A DNA stretch of 64,000 nucleotides from Nelumbo lutea (Eukaryota > Streptophyta > Magnoliopsida > Proteales > Nelumbonaceae): NCBI GenBank assembly GCA_022828595.1, contig JAKGHH010000005.1, positions 25,804,193 through 25,868,192 on the forward strand, in the 5' to 3' direction. How positions within the stretch are numbered: the stretch's first letter is position 1; each line of letters starts with the position of its first letter. The notes under the pieces were generated by a model, which saw nothing but the letters and a program-made list of their open reading frames with translations, was not told the origin of the DNA and did not search any database. Position numbers and translations under genes: made by a program. Positions 11,516-22,809 of the stretch are shown in pieces.

Positions 11516-12215
11516 GAAGGTGGATGATGATTTGATCATTGATTTAAGTTGTGAAGTGAATAAAATATGAAACTAAAATAGCAAATTATGCAAATAACAA
11601 AGATATTTTGGGTACATAAGAGTTTAAACATCCACAGAAGTTAGGATGTAAAACTCTGTTTTTATATGGATAGATAGATGTAAAAGTGAGATATTTGTGA
11701 CCAAGTATAGGATGCTCCATGATCACTCAATATTTTATGTTCCTCATTAATTGTTATTACTCAAGGAACTCCATATTTGTTCCTAGGCATAACTTGAATA
11801 AGTTAAAAGTGTTTTGAACATTTGATAAGAATTGCTTTTAAAATCATAACAATTTCAGGTCAAAACAATTTTAAGCGCCAAAGTGCAGAGCTTAAATTGG
11901 GACTTTGGGCTTTGGGCTTTAAAAGCAAAAATCCTGAAGTGTTATCCCATGCAACCTAGCTATCAAGTTAAGACAGAAGTACTGTAATTAATTTAAATTG
12001 TCAAGGAGGCTTAAATTCATTTAGCGAATCAATAGTCAGAACCCTTGAAATGCATAGGCTTTGGTCTAATAAATTTGTATTAATTTTCATTGTTGTTAGA
12101 TAAATTTGTAATAATATTTCTAATTTTAAAATTGAATTTTATTAATTATTGTTTTCAATGCATTAGTTTTGTTAAACAAAATTAAAGTACAAGGCATTTA
12201 ATTAAGGTTGCATTT
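11516..12215. other. AT-rich intergenic, nothing recognised
   Basis: AT-rich spacer between two MITE regions. No coding motif seen. Confidence 0.5.
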
Positions 12216-12939
12216 GGCATTCCTTATTTTAATGACTTATCTTATTTTTGTAGTTAAAATGCCCCTATGGACATTGAGTTTTTAATTGCAAAAAGGAGAT
12301 AAGTCCTTAAAATTAACGTTTTAAAAACTGACTCAGAAAGGGAACTGTTCTGGCCACCAGTTTCCAGGTCAACGGTTCAACTGTCTGGGTCAAATGGTTC
12401 AAACGGTTTGAGCATCTTACCCATTAGATTGAAATATTAGGGCAAGATGCATACTATATAAGAGAAAATAAGGTTGAAACTTGAAAGAAAACTGTCGGGT
12501 GAACTAAAAGAGTTTAGAAGAAGAAGAAGGAGGAGGAGGAGGAGGAGGAGGATTTGTAGGCTTGCAGCGGTGATGATGACAGCAACGGCGATGGCGAACT
12601 ACAACGGCAACAGCGGCGGCGTTCTCACTCTCTCTCACCTTCTCGTGCAAGAAAGACAGATCTGAGATTTCTCAATCTCAAAGATTTATCAGATCTGAGA
12701 TTTCTCAATCTCAAAGATTTATCAGATCTGAGATCTGAGCAACAAACCGTTCTCTAGGTCGAATGGTTTACCGGTCAAACCATCCAGGTCAACGGTTCGT
12801 TGATTAATTCAATGGTTTTTTACCAAATGCCGAATTTGAGGTAAAATATAACCGATCACCTGAATGATTTCCAGTCCGAACGGTCCAACCGCCCGTCAAC
12901 AACGTTTCAAAAACATTGCTTAAAATGCCAAATGCAGCA
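12216..12939. mobile_element. Tourist-like MITE split by a hAT-like MITE
   Basis: The outer ends are GGTTGCATTTGGCATT and, inverted, GCTGCATTTGGCATTTT, flanked by TAA on both sides (12213-12215 and 12940-12942). This is the PIF/Harbinger pattern. Without the inner element at 12314-12918 and one copy of its TSD the outer MITE is about 111 bp and its inverted repeats extend through GACTTATC. A similar terminus (AAGGAATGCCAAATACAGCC) recurs near 43250. Confidence 0.7.
12314..12918. mobile_element. hAT-like MITE of the TGTTTTAAAAA family (605 bp)
   Basis: Ends TAACGTTTTAAAAACTG and, inverted, CAATGTTTTTGAAACGTTG. It is flanked by an exact 8 bp TSD, CTTAAAAT (12306-12313 and 12919-12926). The interior has a GAA/GGA microsatellite (12514-12552) and a 33 bp tandem duplication starting CAGATCTGAGATTTC (about 12658-12733). 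No protein domain is recognised; the Arg-rich small ORF here is a by-product of the microsatellite. Confidence 0.8.
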
Positions 12940-12942
12940 TAA

Positions 12943-13794
12943 GCAATTTTCCTTTGTAGGGAGCCAACCAAGTCCAACCTATAGCTATTACCAAAAAAAA
13001 TTGTCCAACTTATAGCTATCAAAGGTTGAGTATACCCAATAAAACCCAACTGACCAAACCAGTGGATTATGTTAGCCCTGGTTCGGTAGTGTGTCCCAAT
13101 TAACAATCGGGTGAGGGCTGATTCTTGTTGTTGCAAACTGATTTTAATCCTAAAAGGGTAAATTTCATATATAGTATATACGACAATTTTGATTGAAAAA
13201 ACTCGTTTTATCAAATTATTAAGGTTATATTATCAATAAATAATTGATGTTCCAAATTGTTATTATTGGGTTTGTTTTATAAAATCAATTAAGAACCGGT
13301 TCAGGACCAATCCACCCTGTCCGAAACAAAAACCAATTCAATGACAACTCTAGTATTGTTAAATAAATATATTATTTTTGGATGGATATTAAATTTTATG
13401 AATATTTTTTACTAGAAAATTTGCATTAATTTTGATTATTTTTAAATGCACCTTAAGATAAATATCTATTGATTTTATGAAGTTTTTATTTTAATATAGA
13501 ATTGAAATTAATAAAAATAATTTAAAATCAATAGTTGTTTTAATATATTTTAATTATTTAAGTTAATTAATCTATATATATATATAGTAAAGTATGCCAC
13601 ATCACTTTTTCTCAAATCTCCAACAAAACCAATATTCTGTTGATTTCAAAATCATGCATTGTTTTTTGAAACCAAACCAACTTGTTTTTCCTGTTGAAAA
13701 CAAAAAAAGAGTTCAATAACATGTTTATGTTTTTCTGCTGATGTGGCAATTTCAAAAGAAAATGAAAACGAAAGCATTTGTGATATAGAACGCC
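12943..13794. other. AT-rich intergenic, nothing recognised
   Basis: AT-rich spacer between the nested MITE and repeat R1 copy 2, with a short (TA)n run near 13573-13586. No gene or element ends identified. Confidence 0.5.
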
Positions 13795-14321
13795 CCCTTA
13801 CAAATCAAATGGTTAAGCTTAGATATGGATGCATATCACAATGCACTTTGGCTACAAATGGATATAGTGAAAAGATATACATTTGCTTAGATACATCGGT
13901 AAAACCCTTACTAATCCTACAAATACATTAGTAACAATAAATTTAAAGTTGAAATAACTATTAATAACATATAAACATATAAGAAATGCACCTTTTCTTT
14001 GAGATGATAAGAAATGCACATTTGATAGTTTATATGAAGAGATACATTATATTAGGTCTTCCTTACCATCAAATGTACACTTTTGTTAATGAGTTTGAAA
14101 GGTCATTGATAGAACCATCTTATATATAGGTTTTTCTTACCATGAAAATCATTTAGAGTATATAAATTAATGATCATTTTAATTTATTTTTTTTAAATGA
14201 AGGAAAACGGGTTTTCTGACATAAAGTTATATTGAGTTTAAAACATCAGTGATGCATCCATTTATAGATGCCAACTGATGGTGGCTCAATTGATAGGCGG
14301 ATCTCTAAAATAATAGACTCC
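13795..14321 (+). repeat. Repeat R1, copy 2, left part (interrupted by element B)
   Basis: Matches copy 1 from GTTAAGCTTAGATATGGATG onward and retains the SINE-like A box (TGGCTCAATTGATAGG at 14282-14297). The B box is missing because element B and an accompanying deletion begin near 14322. The repeat resumes at 18922. Confidence 0.8.
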
Positions 14322-14853
14322 GAGTCAATCAGTGCGTGGGCAGAGGTCGGAACCCAGTGTGGGACCAATGGCGCGACCCCATGCGGTGAGCTCGGATGAC
14401 TGCCCTGTCAGGGCCAGATCGCATCCTGATCGTCTGCATGCTTCTGCCTACAAGTGATTTCAAGTATAAATAAGGCATGACTCCCCCAAGGTAAGCCCGA
14501 GACTCTCATTCTCTCAAAACTCTCTTGCTCTCCATCTTTCTAGTGACCTCATCCGAGCTCCTGGGAGCCCGTCTGCCCGATTTGCTATGACCTCACTAAC
14601 TTGACCATCGGAGTCCTCGCCCCATGTTATCACCCGAGGCCTCTAACGTTTCCTCTCCCATAGGTACTCAGCCTCAACCAACCTCAATAGACCTCGGCCG
14701 ACCTCGGGCAAACCTCGCCAGCCTTCGACCATAGCCCACTTCGAGCCCCTCTGACCCTTAGCCTCATCATCCCTCGGATCCATCTACCAGCCAGCCCGTT
14801 CAGGAAGCAAAACCAATTTATTTTGTTGTCCTCAACCAATCTAAGCATCAACA
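14322..14853 (+). repeat. 5' LTR of element B (5'-truncated)
   Basis: Aligns to the right LTR from GAGTCAATCAG onward and lacks the first ~53 bp. TATAAATA at about 14465 is the likely promoter TATA box. It ends CATCAACA immediately before the PBS. Confidence 0.8.
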
Positions 14854-14949
14854 ATTGGCATCGTCTGTGGGAATTGACTGCTAAGTCTTCCCCCCATCAC
14901 TACAACTTGGCTTCCAATGGAATGGAAAGAAACAAGAAAACTATGTGAA

Positions 14950-16345
14950 ACTTGGTCACCAGGGACCAACCCCAACCAGTCCTCGACCGACTTGATGACC
15001 TCACACAAAGGTTGGATGAGGTGGGGAGGCCAAAAAGAGGCTGTCCGTGGGGTGGCCGCCCCGCTGGAAACCTAGGGCATCGCCACATACACCATTTGCG
15101 GGCTTCGCCAGCCAAACGCCTTATCGGACCTTACCGGGCTGACCCCTCAACGTCCGGTGAAAGCGGCCGAAGTGTGAGTCAGCCACCGAGAACCCTCCAA
15201 CCTCCTAGCCAAAGGGAGAACGAATCAATACGGTCTTGCAACCAATGCCAAAGCCAAGGACACACCACTGCCGACAAGAAACACCACCTCCACCTTGCAC
15301 CTTGGACCTCTGAGACTACCTCAACGACTGACAGGACAAAAGAAATCGAAGAGACTAGGACGAAGCTGAGATACCCATCGGCCAACAGATCGCCAACCTA
15401 CAAGCATAGCTCAGTGCGGTGAAGGACAAAATTCAGCAAATCAAGGAGAGCCAAGGTGACACATCAGCAAGTTAGTATCCCTCCAACAAGATGGATGCCT
15501 TCACCACCGCCATCACCTCAAAGCCTCTTCCGCATCACTTCAAAGCTCCCATATTGGAGACTTATGATGGCACCTCAGACCTAGACGAACATATGGATAG
15601 TTTTTGAGCACTCATGCTCCTGTACGGATATTTCGACACATTGATGTGTCGAATTTTCCAAGCGACCTTCAAGTGGGCAGCTCAACATTGGTTCTCTGGA
15701 CTCCTGTCTTGCTCCATCAACTCCTGGGACCAATTCGCCACTTGCCCACTTTATCAGCAACTGATGATGCCAAAAGAGCATAGCCTCACTCATGGCTGTT
15801 CGACAGTGACACGGCGAGAGCCTACAGTCTTACATCAACCGCTTCAAGAAAGAAGAACTTGAGGTTTGCGACCTCAACCCCATGGTCTCCATTCATGCAA
15901 CAATCCAAGGCCTCATCCCCGAGTCAGCCCTTAAGTGCTTTGTCACCAAGACATTGTCCAAAACCAAAGTGAAATTTTTGAAAAAGGTGCAGAAGTACAT
16001 CACCGTCGAGGAAGCCTCGGCCGGCAAGCACCGAGATGGAGAGACCGAGCATGACCATGGCAGCCACTAACATGAAGACAATTGCAGTGACGATAGCAAC
16101 GTGAAGCCGCCAGCCTCATCCTACGACTAGTACACGCCACTCAACGACACCCAAGTGCACATCCTCATGAAAATAGGAAGGAGGGAGTATATGAAGTGGC
16201 CTGGGAAGAGAAAGAGGAACCCCAAGAGGGGTGACCCGACAAAATACTACATGTTTCACCGTGGCGCCATCCATGACACCGAGGACTGTTATGACCTCTA
16301 GGACGAGATCGAGTCCCTCTTCCCTCGTGGATATCTGAACTAGTA
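14950..16345 (+). pseudogene. Decayed gag of element B
   Basis: The N-terminal part has 'QPVLDRLDDLTQRLDEV', mirrored in element C gag. The capsid-like part (about 15500-16000) reads 'ETYDGTSDLDEHMDSF' then 'ALMLLYGYFDTLMCRIFQ' and 'ESLQSYINRFKKEELEV', typical of plant gypsy gag. The C-terminal part has 'HDTEDCYDL' and 'DEIESLFPRGYLN', the His/Cys region preceding the Tat protease. Several frame changes and stops are present, mostly TAG (for example where the family has Gln before Tyr-Val). No functional product is expected. Confidence 0.75.
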
Positions 16346-18331
16346 TGTTGACACCGATTTCATCACTTCACCTTGGTAGTAGTGGTTGTAATCAGTCACT
16401 TATCATCAACACCTCAACCTTGGGCATGCCCGCAGGCCGAACCATGTAACCACAAGAGCTCAGCCTCGGCCAACCATGTAAACATTTTGTAATAAAGCAA
16501 GTTTCTCTCACCTCGCTTTAAACTCTCAGCGTGTATATTTTGGTCTCAACCGAGCGACCTTCCGCAGCATACAACCTTTTCCAAGGTTACACGCTCGGAG
16601 TAGACCTCGGTCCAAGGTACACGATCCTTGGAGGTCATATACCAAGTCGCCAGGCCCCTCAACTTGGTCGATCAGTTGGTCGTGGCATACAAACTTCACC
16701 AAGGTTATATGTCCGGACTGAACGTTGACCCAAGGCATATGACCCTCTAGAGACCACACACCCTTAGACAACCAACAGGCCATGGCATACAACTTTCACC
16801 AAGGTTAAACGCCTGGACTAGACATCGGCCCGAGGCATATGGTCCGCTGGAGGTCACATGCCTGCTCACCCCTTTTGATAGGGCATCTAACGGACCTCGG
16901 TCGCAGTTGATGGGGTGGCCCTTGATTTTGGCCTTGGCCTTGGAAAGACCCTCCAAGCAAGCGAGTTCTCATCCAGTCTCAAGGGCTAGCATCAGCCCTC
17001 AGCTTAGATGGGTAGTCAAAATAGACATAATAAAGGGAACAACGCTATCTCGCTAAGACTAGGGTGGTCAGCGGCGCCGACCAGGCTCCATGCATCCTCA
17101 GTCATTAATGGGTTTACGCGCCTGTCCCCCATGGGATGGGTAGCCAGGAGAGCTATGGCGTATGCCTCCCTTTCCTTCTCGCTAAGGAAGGAGGCCCCGT
17201 GCTTACGGCGGTGAAGCTCGGCCTCGGCCTTACCCACCTAGGTGCTTGAGAAGATGGTTATTGAGTGATGGAATCTTTGGAACTTGCAACCTCTCGAACG
17301 GGGGCACCAACCCCTACACAAAAGAAATGCAACTGCAGCAAAGGCACAAGATACGCAAAAATTCTGCACCTAGCAAATAGAGGCTTCGAACCTTGGCAAC
17401 CTTTTCAGCTGCCACGGACCCCTCCTGGCCGAGGAAACCTCTCGGCCAACCTAGCCGACAACCCTTTTGGCTGAGGTACCCACCCGACACCTATCCACCA
17501 AACGGACCCTCACCCAGTGCCTTCTCCAATAGAAAATCTCTGGTGTTCAGCGACATCCTCCTACCAAGGTGAGTGAAGCCGAAGCCAGCAAACACCAAAG
17601 CTTCCTCCACCACTAGGAGCTTAGCTTAGCTCCCCACCAGACTGACCTGAACGACCAGCCCTCTGCATCGAATGCAAGGGAACACCATCGCCATCTTGCG
17701 TACGATCACGACCCGATGCCCACCTTGGGCACAGCCCAGGCCTTTAATGCCAAGACCCATAATGCATGCAAACAACACCCAATACCAGAATTCACCTCAT
17801 GCACGGCCACGACACATCCACTCGTCGTCTACACCTCATGCGGTGGTGACCAGCCAGAAACCAACGTCTGGCCCACACACAGACTCATCAGCTCACCTAA
17901 AGCACATGACTAGGGGATATGTGCACCTCGTACCCGTAGAAAATACAGTACTAAGTTGTCTGAAACCGTGGCTAGTGCCTCTGTGCTCTTCACCCCTCCA
18001 CAACCTTCCCAAGGAGTAGGGTCATCACAGTAGCTAGCAAAATCCCCTTGGAGCCGAGGACAACGTTTACACGCTCAGAGGTTAGACTACCTCCACTAAG
18101 GTCTCAGTCGTAGCCGACGTCTCCACGCTCCCAAGCCAGACTATCCCTAGTAACTCCGAAATAGGGACAAGCACCTCCATGCCCAAAAACCGCTCTCACC
18201 AACCTAGCTATAGCTAGGATCCTTGCCAAAGAAGGCCACTCAGTGCCTCCTACTAAGAACAACATTCTCTTCAGTCGAAGCTGAGGTCCTCAGCTAAGAC
18301 CTCCACTACGGCCTCGAGAGTGGGGGGCAAA
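16346..18331 (+). other. Non-coding interior of element B
   Basis: About 2 kb between the gag relic and the 3' polypurine tract. No aspartic protease, YXDD or integrase motif in any frame. It includes a 100-120 bp tandem repeat at 16560-16870. Confidence 0.65.
16560..16870 (+). repeat. Tandem repeat, ~100-120 bp x 3, in element B
   Basis: Units start near 16567, 16686 and 16786 with GCATACAA followed by CCAAGGTTA. They include GACCTCGGTCCAAGG-like and GGAGGTCACAT-like segments. The array is downstream of gag, in the position of the variable 3' region of Tat-type elements. Confidence 0.75.
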
Positions 18332-18921
18332 TGTTGTAGGCTCTTTAGGCAAGCCTTCAGCGGGTCAACAAGTGGCCAAGGGCTGAGCCAATCAGCATGT
18401 CTAGCAGGGCAGATGTTAGCACCTAGCACGGAACGAATGGCGTGACCCCACACGGCAAGCTCGGATCACTGCCCTGTCAGGGCCGATTCACATCCTAACA
18501 ATTCACATGCGTCCACCTACAGGTGATCTCAAGTATAAATAGGGCATGACTCCCCAAGGTAAGCCCAATTCTCTCATTCTCTCCAAACCCTCTTGCTCTC
18601 CACCTTTTTGGAGACATTGTCCGAGCTCCTCGGAGCCCGTCCACCATATTTTCTACGCCTTCACTAACTTGACCATCGGAGTCCTCGCCTTGGGTTATCA
18701 CCTAGGGACTTTGATGTTCCCTCTCTCACAGGTACTCGGCCTCAACCGACCTCAGAAAACTTTGGCCGACCTCGAGCAAACCTTGCTAGCCTTTGGCCAC
18801 AACCCACTCCGAGCCCCTCTAAGCCTTGGCCTCAGCACCCCTCAAATCCATCTACCAACCAGCCCATTCATGAAGCAAAATCAATTTATTGTGTTGTCCT
18901 CAGCCAATCCGAGCATCAACA
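18332..18921 (+). repeat. 3' LTR of element B
   Basis: Begins TGTTGTAGGCTC right after a polypurine tract and ends CATCAACA. TATAAATAGGGC is present near 18533. It is followed directly by the remainder of repeat R1. Confidence 0.8.
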
Positions 18922-19030
18922 GGGGGGTTAAAGCCTAAAGGGAGGGGGATACCTCGTTGCATAACCCTATGAGGCAAAAATTAAATATCTATCTATAGCA
19001 TATTATATATCGCTAAAAGCCACCTCAACA
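18922..19030 (+). repeat. Repeat R1, copy 2, right part
   Basis: TTAAAGCCTAAAGGGAGG, then TACCTCGTTGCATAACCC and AAATTAAATATCTATCTATAG match positions about 4493-4563 of copy 1. This shows that element B lies within the SINE-like part of the repeat. Confidence 0.8.
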
Positions 19031-19503
19031 GCCCTTTCCTTCTCCCGTTCCCTTCTCTCATCTCTCCTTAAATCTCTCTCCTTTTTCCCTTACCCCTTCC
19101 TAGCTCTCTCATTTACACACTCTCTCTCTCTCTCTCCTTCCTTCTTTTCCCCTTCTTAGCCCTCTCATATAGCCACATCAGCATCCCTTTCTTTGTAGGT
19201 AATTAACCATAACTGACCTCTCCCTAGATAAGGCACCAATCCCTATCTTTTACTTTTATGAGCGTTTTCACACATGTCGTTTCCCTACCGCCCAATCCAA
19301 AACCACTAGATATTTTTTTATAGTGGAACTCATTATAATTGTTGGAAGGGAATTTTTTGAAACCAGAGAAGTAGGCAAGGATATCACAATCAATGGCAAT
19401 GAACTTAATGAGAGTGGGGGAGAAGGTAAAAGGCACCCAAGTAATTAAATGATACCCATCTCCTATATGGGTGAATCACATTCCCCCCTAAGGGGAAAGT
19501 TAT
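19031..19503. other. Pyrimidine-rich then mixed intergenic spacer
   Basis: 19030-19170 is C/T-rich with a (TC)n run at about 19118-19136. The rest shows no gene. It ends with GTTAT, the left target-site copy of element C. Confidence 0.6.
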
Positions 19504-20057
19504 TGTTGATGCTCAGATTGGCCAAGGTTAACACTGTCAATTCACTCCTTAGCCGAGGTGAGGCTGGGGGGTCCAAAGCCCAAACTCCGAGGTCCAAGGT
19601 CCAAGGAATAGAGGTCGAGGTCCATAGGAAGAGGTGCCTGAAGACTTGTGAGCAGATCCTATGAGGAGGAAAGGCTCAGAGGCCTCGTGCAGGAACCCAA
19701 GGTGAGGACTCCGATGGTCAAATTAGTAGGGACATGCAAGGTGGATGAGGTCCGAGGTGACAAGCACCCAGACGAGGCCACAGGAGAATAGGAGATCTCA
19801 AAGACTAGTGAGAGAGCTTGAGTTCCAAATCCTTTACTTGGAGGGAGTCACCTCCTATTTATACTTGAGGTCGCTTGGGGGCTACAGAGCCCGGATGGTC
19901 GAGATGGATTTCACAGGCAGGGAGCGATACCATCCGAGGTCACCTGGGGGCTGCTCGCCGAATTTGAGCACACACGTGCCCTGATTGGTCCCAACCTGAA
20001 GCGTGCCCTTGGACACATGTAGGGCCATAGTTGGATGAGCCAAACGTGCTTACATCA
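19504..20057 (-). repeat. 3' LTR of element C
   Basis: Begins (plus-strand left edge) TGTTGATGCTCAGATTGG and ends GCTTACATCA. It pairs with 29197-29748. On the minus strand it has AAGTATAAATAGGAGG, a TATA box context shared with the LTR of element B. Confidence 0.9.
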
Positions 20058-20541
20058 TTTGCCTCTCACTCCCGAGGCCATGGTGGAGATCTAGGGTGAG
20101 GGCCTCGGCTTCAACCGAAGGGAGTGTGTCAATGGTGTTGAGTGGTGTTGTGATGTAGCCTGTGGTGTCGTCATCTTGTCTTCCCCCCCCCCCCCCTTAG
20201 GGTGTGCCATGGGGGTTTTGGGCCAATGGGTTTTGGTGGGTCAGCAGGTTTCAGCGGGTCAGCAGGTTTCGATGGGTCAGTCGGGTAGTTCGCTTGGTGT
20301 CGTTTTGTCTTCTTGAGGTGAGAGACACGTGTTGGTTTACAGACGGGGCCATGGAGGCGATTGAATCGAGTGCGGAATGGGTTGTCCATTCTTCTACAAA
20401 TAGGGACCTTAGTCGCCACTTTCCCCCACATTTTCTCCTAAGTGCTTTCACTTTCAAGACCCTTGCTTCCCTGAGCCCTCGGCTTTATCTCTCGTCTTTA
20501 GAAATCTTCGTCTTCATTTCCATCCTAGGTAAACATCTCAC

Positions 20542-22809
20542 CATGTCTTACTCTGATTCTGGCCCAAAATGCAATGAACTTCTAGACCACTCGGGGGCAA
20601 GCTCATTCCGAACCCCTTCGCCTATCAGCTCCAACTGAGACTTATCGATTGCCAAGATCCCAACCCCAAAGAGAGGATTGCCCCTAGTGACTTTGAGTAA
20701 GGCTGAAGGAGTGAAGGCTCTCCCCGTGAGAACACCAGATCTGTGACACTAGGGAGGCCTAGGGATCCCCCTGGTGGTTTAGGGGGAACTGATTCCTAAG
20801 TGGAGCCCAAGGACATTGGCTGATTATGCCACCCAAGATTTGCATATACAGCGTTTACCGCGCTCGGAGCATGCCAGTATCTTAGACGCCGACCAGGTGA
20901 AGTCCCTAGCTAGGAGGTACTACATCCCTCAGTCCTATAAGTTGAGGCTCCCTGACACTGGTGACCGATCGTGGATGCTAGAGGAGGGGATATATGTATC
21001 TATTAGCATTTCCTTGAGTTTGTCCTCAGGTTCCCCCTTCATTTATTGATCTCCGAGCTATTGAAGTGGTATGGGATCACTCTTAGCCAGTTAGCCCCAA
21101 ATGCCCTTAGGACCATTGTCGCCATGGTGGTGGTGGCTCGATTTCAAGACGTGGACCTGACGTCGAAGGTGTTCCAAGCCCTTTTCATGACGAGGGCACA
21201 TACTACTGAGGATGGCATGTATTACTTCTATCCTCAAAGAGGCCGACCTGTAGGCAACCCATCGTCCATCCACAATTAGAAGAGCAAATTCTTCTTTATC
21301 TCCTGTCTTGAGGGTTGGTCTTTCAAGTCAAGCTGGGGGGAGATCTACTTGTCTTCCAAGAAGCTGAAGCCAATGCTTTAGGACGATGAAGCTACTGTGG
21401 TAACCCATCTTCTTTTGTTGGGAACGCTTCGGTCCAAGCCCCTAGTGGAGACCAAGCTCCCTTTGGTTTTTGTTGTGCTCATCTCTGCTTTCCTCGATAG
21501 GAGAAGTCCGTGCCAGCTATTTGACATGTCAACTTTCACTCTACTTGGTACTGAGTCTTTGCTCCTTCTTGCAGAGATGCCACTGGACGCTAAGCACATG
21601 CTACTAGAGAGTGCTCTGGCGAGGAAAAAGACTCCGGGAGAGGGTCCATTAGGGCAGACACCAAGGAGGCTAGCCAAAGGGGTGTCTACATGTGTGGAGA
21701 GAGGTGACCCACCGAGAGGATGTCTCAACTACAGGCCCCCACTAGTGGAGGGAGTGACAGAGGGAAGAGACCAATGGATGGAGGTCGGCCAAAGGAGACC
21801 GGCAGGAAGAGGCCAGCCGAGGCACCGAGTACGCCCTCAGCGAAGAAACTGGCACATAAGGACCGTCCTTCCAAAGGCGCGAATGAAGGAAGGACATTCC
21901 CGTTACTCTGAGGAGGTCTTCGACCAAGGGGCTCACAACCGAGCCTTCATCCAAAGTGGAACGGGTATTTTGACCAAAGTGGAACATTTGCGAGGGCGAC
22001 TCCATCGATGTCGAGGGGGTTAACCGAGCTCTGGTGAAGGGGATGATCCCTAGGGGAATCATCTTGGCATGATGCAGATAGACCCCCTCCACATCCAGGA
22101 TCGGGGGCTGGACTTCCTGGCCAAGGTAAGTTTTAGCTAACTCTTAATTTGTTTTTCTACTTGTTTTCATTTGCTTGACTGACAGAGGTTCTCATCGCAG
22201 GTCTATTAACATTACATTGGCCTGGGAGATCGTGTCAACCTCCTCCTTGACCGCATGGGCCGGGCTGAGGAGAAGAACGAGCATCTCGTAGTGCGAGTTG
22301 CCTCGGTGGAAATCAGCCGAGATGACACCCTCAAGGCCCTAGCAGACGAAAGGTAGCTCCGGGAGATGCTGGAGGACAATTTGAAGGCGGAGTAGGCTCG
22401 CATTACCCAGCTTCGGGAGCACTTGAAGAAAATAGACTTGGAGCGAGTTCATCTTGATGGGGTCGCGTTGGAGGCCAACAAATGTGCTACGGAGGCCAAG
22501 GCTTGGGCACCAGAGGCTGAGGCCCGAGCAATAAAAATCGAGGCCAACTTCTAGGACGCCATCCTTGCTTGGAACCAGATGCCAAAATACTAGAAGTGTC
22601 TGGCAGACTATGCAGCCAAAGCCTACTTGGAGGGGATCGAGAATACCAAGAAGGCATTGCTAAAGTTGGTCGCAGTGTTCCATGTGGATGACTTGGTGGT
22701 GCTCCCCAACACCCTTCCTCCTAAGGGCACTTACAAGGACCCTACTAATGCTATTGTTGTCGAGGATCTAGCTATCCCTCCAACCGAGGGTGGTGCACAA
22801 GCAGTCTGA
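20542..22809 (+). pseudogene. Antisense accessory ORF of element C (gypsy-type 'putative transposase' protein)
   Basis: Runs opposite to pol, between the pol end and the 3' LTR. It starts 'MSYSDSGPK'; the globular part at about 21030-21360 has 'ELLKWYGITLSQLAPNALR' and 'CLEGWSFKSSWGEI', homologous to element A ('GWPFQTGWGE'). A basic part follows at 21750-21860 and a coiled-coil, Glu/Ala/Lys-rich part at 22240-22620, ending 'TEGGAQAV' before a stop at 22809. GTAAGT near 22126 and ..GCAG near 22200 look like an intron. Stops in the C-terminal part (about 22354, 22393, 22553 and 22591) are all TAG. No known catalytic motif; function unknown. Confidence 0.65.

Larger units (their letters stand above)
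14322..18921 (+). mobile_element. Element B: gag-only non-autonomous Tat retrotransposon (TR-GAG type)
   Basis: Left LTR 14322-14853 (first ~53 bp missing) and right LTR 18332-18921 (590 bp) share CTGCCCTGTCAGGGCC, AAGTATAAATARGGCATGAC and the terminal CATCAACA. A PBS-like TGGCATCGTCTGTGGGAA (14856-14873) follows the left LTR and a polypurine tract GAGTGGGGGGCAAA precedes the right LTR. The interior has a decayed gag (about 14950-16345) and then about 2 kb without protease, RT, RNase H or integrase motifs. The left LTR edge and part of the host repeat are deleted, so no TSD is testable. PBS, LTR motifs and gag resemble element C, a plausible source of enzymes. Confidence 0.8.

Noticed and set aside
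12474..12665. 63-codon Arg-rich ORF
   Set aside because: The Arg run is translation of the GAA/GGA microsatellite inside a MITE.
15179..15422. Separate small genes at 14.95-15.8 kb
   Set aside because: The plus-strand reading is the N-terminal part of gag in element B; minus-strand ORFs are shadows.
20542..22809. DNA transposase gene (as the family name suggests)
   Set aside because: It lies within LTR element C, antisense to pol, with no DDE catalytic triad or terminal inverted repeats of its own. The name is historical.
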